This document shows, piece after piece, positions 60,900 to 64,000 of a stretch of 64,000 nucleotides of DNA. Source of the DNA: Litorimonas sp. (lineage in GTDB: Bacteria > Pseudomonadota > Alphaproteobacteria > Caulobacterales > Maricaulaceae); contig JAPYSU010000001.1 in NCBI GenBank assembly GCA_029936425.1, forward strand, positions 62,001 to 126,000, given 5' to 3'. Position 1 is the first letter of the stretch; each line of letters begins with the position of its first letter. Under the pieces are notes generated by a model, which saw only the letters and a list, made by a program, of their open reading frames with translations, was not told where the DNA came from and searched no databases. The translations under genes and the position numbers were made by a program.

Positions 60900-61436
60900 T
60901 GCCTTTTCCATATCGGGGTCGATTGTCATGGCCTGATCAAGCGCCAGTGTATCGACATATTGCTGAAACCGGATGACTTTCCCGTTCTCGAGCGTGTAGT
61001 GGTGTACAACTTGCGGGTTTATCTGCTTTTCTGAACTAGCGGACGTCGCAAGGTATCGACCAAACATGGCAACGGTGTTTCCATCCGCCATAAAACTTTC
61101 AGGCTGCACTTCGAAAGAGGACCAGTCTTGCATGAGCGGCCCCATGACGCCGCTCATAACCTCTTCCGGCCCGACATATGGATTTCCGACAGCCAAGCTG
61201 TTATTTTCCGCTTCGTTCCAAACAACGTCTTCTGACAAAGCCGCGACAAAGCCAGGAATATTCCCACTGGCAAAATCTGCATAGATCTGTTTGACGACGG
61301 TGAGGTTTGCATCTTCGATGGAAAGCTCGACAGATGCCTCAGGAGAAGGTTGCGCGTATGATGGATTAAACACCGCTGTTCCAAGGAACAGGGTTCCAAT
61401 GGCGATGTAGCTCGTAATTATAGATTTATTTGTCAT
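60885..61436 (-). CDS. SnoaL/NTF2-like protein, exported
   Basis: 183 residues from ATG 61436 (GGGG upstream). A signal peptide (IITSYIAIGTLFLGTAVF, cleaved after SYAQ) precedes an NTF2-fold domain at about 45-170: VVKQIYADFASGNIPGFVAA, VWNEAE, HHYTLENGKVIRFQQYVDT. Such domains are hydrolase/isomerase or ligand-binding proteins; the exported form is common next to regulatory genes. Substrate unknown. Confidence 0.82.
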   Translation of the reverse strand: MTNKSIITSYIAIGTLFLGTAVFNPSYAQPSPEASVELSIEDANLTVVKQIYADFASGNIPGFVAALSEDVVWNEAENNSLAVGNPYVGPEEVMSGVMGPLMQDWSSFEVQPESFMADGNTVAMFGRYLATSASSEKQINPQVVHHYTLENGKVIRFQQYVDTLALDQAMTIDPDMEKADLPQ

Positions 61437-61586
61437 TAAATTGCCCCACATTAACGAATGTCAAAATGACAGTTCGTAATAATTTTTAATGTGCTTAGTT
61501 CTGAGACACAAGACAAATCGTTTAACAGGGAAAGGGCTTGCCCGTTTCGGCTAGAGCCCCTAACTGCACGGCCTAGGAGAGAGAGT

Positions 61587-62435
61587 ATGAGCAATCTACA
61601 TGATGACTTTCAGCCCTTGTCCGGGCTCGGCAGTATAGCGGATGAATATGACGCAATTTTTTGTGATATTTGGGGCGTTATCCATAACGGCAAAAGACCT
61701 CATCTAAAGGCGTGCGAAGCCCTGGAGCGATTTCGCGAAACCCGCGGCCCGGTTGTTCTGATTTCCAATTCCCCTCAGCCCAGCGTGGCTATTCCGGAAA
61801 GTTTTGCGCGCATAGACGTGCCGGGCGGATTCTGGGACGCGATTGTAACGTCAGGCGACGCGACAATAGATGAGCTTGCCAGACGGGCGCCGGGACCGGT
61901 TTTCAAAATCGGACCGGAACGCGATGACGCTCTTTACGAAGAACTGGATATGAATTTTTCTGATCTGGACGAAGCGGAGTTTATTTCCTGCACCGGATTA
62001 TTCGAAGATGATGAAACGCCCGAGGATTACGAAGATCTCTTGAAAGAGGCATTGGCCCGCGAACTGGAATTCATATGCGTCAACCCTGATATAAAAGTGC
62101 GTCTGGGCGACAAGCTGGTCTGGTGCGGCGGCGCGCTGGCTCAGAAATATGAAAGACTGGGCGGGCGGGTCATTTATTCCGGCAAGCCGCATGAGCCGAT
62201 CTACCGCTTGTCACGGGCTTGGATAGAAGAGGTTTTGGGCCATGTCCCCGATGTCGAGCGCATTCTTTGTATCGGAGATAATATCTTTACGGATCTGCTG
62301 GGCGCTCAGGAACAGGGCTATGATTGCCTGTTTATTCAGGACGGACTGCACGGCGAAACGGCAGAAAATTTCAAGGCATTGATGCAGAAACATAAAGTCA
62401 TTGCGCGTTATATTTCGCCGTCTCTGAACTGGTAA
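61587..62435 (+). CDS. HAD-family phosphatase, TIGR01459 type
   Basis: A 282-residue HAD hydrolase: motif 1 AIFCDIWGVIHNGKRPH, motif 2 VLISNSPQPS, motif 3 GKPHEPIYRL, motif 4 ILCIGDNIFTDLLGA. This is the NagD-like class IIA group found in alphaproteobacteria, substrate unproven. GGAGAGAGAGT directly before ATG 61587 decides the start over an upstream in-frame codon at 61491. In motif 1 the second Asp is replaced (DIWGV), typical for this subgroup. Confidence 0.9.
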   Translation: MSNLHDDFQPLSGLGSIADEYDAIFCDIWGVIHNGKRPHLKACEALERFRETRGPVVLISNSPQPSVAIPESFARIDVPGGFWDAIVTSGDATIDELARRAPGPVFKIGPERDDALYEELDMNFSDLDEAEFISCTGLFEDDETPEDYEDLLKEALARELEFICVNPDIKVRLGDKLVWCGGALAQKYERLGGRVIYSGKPHEPIYRLSRAWIEEVLGHVPDVERILCIGDNIFTDLLGAQEQGYDCLFIQDGLHGETAENFKALMQKHKVIARYISPSLNW

Positions 62436-62531
62436 TATCTGAGAATTTTGTACATTCTCTTTGAGATATAAATTTATCGTGGCAATCTTAAATTTGCAGT
62501 GATAATCCATTCTCTCACGAAAGAGGGATTT

Positions 62532-62966
62532 ATGACTGAGACGGTAAAATATTATCTGGATGATTTATCCGTCGGGATGCGCGCGACGACAACCGCGATC
62601 ATCACCGAAGAAATGATCAACACATTTGCGGATATTACCGGCGATCATAACCCGGTTCATGTCGACGCCGAATTTGCCGCCACCACTCAATTTGGCCAGA
62701 GAATTGCCCACGGGGCTCTGTCGGCCAGTTTTATATCAGCCGTTCTTGGTAATGACCTGCCGGGGCCGGGCGCGCTCTTTGTTGAGCTTAACCTTCGTTT
62801 TCGTAAACCGGCTTTCATTGGGGATGAAGTCATTGCAGTGGCCGAAGTGGCCGAAATCAATGAACGCTCTGGCCGCGTTAAAATGAGCTGCTATTGCGAA
62901 GTGAACGGACAGAAAATCTGCCGAGGCGATGCGGGCGTCTTTGTTCAAAAACGCCCTGCTGAGTAA
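62532..62966 (+). CDS. MaoC-type (R)-hydratase, hotdog fold
   Basis: A 144-residue hotdog-fold enzyme of the enoyl-CoA hydratase 2 type. The catalytic motif FADITGDHNPVHVDAEFA holds Asp and His, followed by FGQRIAHGALSASFIS. It hydrates (R)-specific enoyl-CoA esters in fatty acid or polyhydroxyalkanoate metabolism. AGAGGG precedes ATG 62532. It is 3 bases before ribF and may share its transcript. Confidence 0.92.
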   Translation: MTETVKYYLDDLSVGMRATTTAIITEEMINTFADITGDHNPVHVDAEFAATTQFGQRIAHGALSASFISAVLGNDLPGPGALFVELNLRFRKPAFIGDEVIAVAEVAEINERSGRVKMSCYCEVNGQKICRGDAGVFVQKRPAE

Positions 62967-62969
62967 AGC

Positions 62970-63914
62970 GTGAAAACGCTCACAACTTATACCGGGCTTT
63001 CAAAAGAGGATCAGGGCGCGGTTATTGCTTTGGGAAACTTTGACGGTCTGCATCGGGGCCACCAAGCCGTCATTAAAGCGGCGCAAGACATCGCGCGGGA
63101 GATGAAAGCACCGATGGGGATTGGTCTGTTCCGTCCGCACCCATACCGTTTTTTTAAACCTGACGCCGCCCCCTTTCGCCTGATGAGCGCGACGGTTCGC
63201 GCCGAAATAATGGCGGAGCTTGGGGTGGGATGCCTTTACGAGATTCCTTTCACGACAAACCTTCGGGATATGGACGACACAGAATTTGTAGAGCAAGTCC
63301 TGCATCATGGCCTGGGCATTCGCCATGTCGTGGTCGGCGAAGATTACGGCTTTGGACGAAATCGCTGCGGAAATGTTGAAAGCCTGACGCGGCTTGGCGC
63401 GGCGCGCGGCATCGGGGTCACGGCTATGCCCGCGGTCGGCCTGCATGAACGCTACGGCAAATATGGCAGCACGGAAATCCGAAAAGCCTTGCAGGCAGGT
63501 GACGTTTTTCACGCCCATCACATGCTGTCTCGTCCCTGGCGGGTGGACGGCATTGTGAAAGAAGGGGAAAAGCGTGGGCGCACGATTAATTTCCCGACGG
63601 CAAATCTCGACTTCGGCGATCTCGTTCGGCCTAAATTCGGGGTTTATTGCGTCGAAATGCGGCTTGAGGGCGAAGAGACCTGGCGGCCCGGCGTGGCCAA
63701 TACCGGGAGCCGCCCCACTGTGGACGGGAAAGAAGCGCGCCTTGAGGTGCATCTGCTCGATTTCGACCGCGATATTTACGGCCAGCATGTGGACGTAAGG
63801 TTTCGCAGTTTTATTCGTCCCGAGATAAAGTTCGAAAATTTTGAGGCGCTGAAAGAGCAAATTGCAAATGACGCAATCGGCGTACGGGCGATTTTTGGTT
63901 TGCCGCGTGGGTAA
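62970..63914 (+). CDS. ribF: Bifunctional riboflavin kinase/FAD synthetase
   Basis: A 314-residue enzyme making FMN and FAD. The N-terminal adenylyltransferase shows ALGNFDGLHRGHQAVI and GEDYGFGRNRCGN; the C-terminal kinase has GRTINFPTANLDFGD. GTG start at 62970, followed directly from the MaoC gene. The stop overlaps the next start (TAATG). It supplies FAD to the flavoprotein at 55021 and others. Confidence 0.96.
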   Translation: MKTLTTYTGLSKEDQGAVIALGNFDGLHRGHQAVIKAAQDIAREMKAPMGIGLFRPHPYRFFKPDAAPFRLMSATVRAEIMAELGVGCLYEIPFTTNLRDMDDTEFVEQVLHHGLGIRHVVVGEDYGFGRNRCGNVESLTRLGAARGIGVTAMPAVGLHERYGKYGSTEIRKALQAGDVFHAHHMLSRPWRVDGIVKEGEKRGRTINFPTANLDFGDLVRPKFGVYCVEMRLEGEETWRPGVANTGSRPTVDGKEARLEVHLLDFDRDIYGQHVDVRFRSFIRPEIKFENFEALKEQIANDAIGVRAIFGLPRG

Positions 63915-64000
63915 TGCTCAAATCACGAATTAAATCGGTGTTTTGCTGGGTTTTAGCCCTGTTTTTCTTGGCCGCCGGTATTTTGCTGCACTTCATGGCG
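63914..64000 (+). CDS. Start of a membrane protein, DoxX-like (runs off the window)
   Basis: 29 residues are visible, MLKSRIKSVFCWVLALFFLA then AGILLHFMA, a signal-anchor helix with the AG..HF ending seen in many DoxX-like proteins. The ATG overlaps the ribF stop (TAATG), so translation is coupled. The family guess is weak because the gene is cut off. Confidence 0.5.
   Translation, partial: MLKSRIKSVFCWVLALFFLAAGILLHFMA

Noticed and set aside
63000..63860. Minus-strand 286-codon frame inside ribF
   Set aside because: It is opposite a clear RibF with all motifs; codon bias of the antisense frame explains its length.
1..64000. tRNA, rRNA, CRISPR array, insertion sequence, restriction-modification or toxin-antitoxin genes
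   Set aside because: Looked for TPsiC-like loops, regularly spaced repeats, transposase-type and nuclease-type ORFs; none found in the window.

Overview
The window is a chromosomal segment of an alphaproteobacterium of roughly 50% GC. Indicators are the gene order rpmH-rnpA-yidC-engB-argB, a cox cluster with DUF983, CtaG and SURF1, split glycine decarboxylase (gcvPA/gcvPB) behind a tandem glycine riboswitch, a plant-type glutamate-cysteine ligase and a DUF2793 protein. The mix, with TonB-type receptors and an ECF sigma factor next to a DUF6768-like protein, looks most like the Hyphomonadaceae/Maricaulales-Caulobacterales side of the class. That placement is inference. I see no tRNA, rRNA, CRISPR array, transposase or plasmid gene; most of the window is core chromosome with short accessory patches.

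Layout. 1-4.2 kb: end of a ZIP transporter, a duplicated terminator, a possible 23-residue peptide gene, a secreted protein whose ribosome-binding site lies in a perfect inverted repeat, a lipoprotein MsrB, ubiA, rsmE. 4.2-6.4 kb: an isolated DUF2793 fibre-like protein and a sugar aminotransferase. 6.5-15.3 kb: gshA, two tandem TonB-type receptors, a POT peptide transporter, a DUF2785 protein, a small membrane protein. 15.3-23.6 kb: tldD and the cytochrome c oxidase cluster (coxB, coxA, ctaB, a 50-residue membrane protein, ctaG, coxC, DUF983, surf1). 23.6-29.9 kb: GNAT acetyltransferase, YqgE, peroxiredoxin, ispH-rnhA, a lipoprotein, argS. 29.9-35.2 kb: glycine riboswitch and gcvT-gcvH-(three small membrane proteins)-gcvPA-gcvPB.

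35.2-42.2 kb is the accessory part. It holds an AT-rich secreted protein with a PLAT-like domain and a Ser/Thr-rich, aerolysin-like C-terminal region, a DoxX-like protein, a structured small-RNA candidate with a strong terminator, a four-helix-bundle protein, and a translationally coupled pair: a membrane protein with a GrpE-like C-terminus and a membrane-anchored Hsp70-type ATPase lacking the usual substrate-binding domain. This pair is my best candidate for an undescribed system.

42-54 kb: AGE-family epimerase, nucleotide-sugar epimerase, then minus-strand housekeeping genes (HAD nucleotidase, zinc-ribbon protein, def, fmt, truA; rpmH to argB followed by a duplicated DUF1036 protein). 54-64 kb: TVP38 membrane protein with a MerA-like flavoprotein, an orphan histidine kinase, gamma-glutamyltransferase, an ECF sigma factor with a probable membrane regulator, a SnoaL-like protein, a HAD phosphatase, a MaoC hydratase, ribF and the start of a membrane protein that runs off the window.
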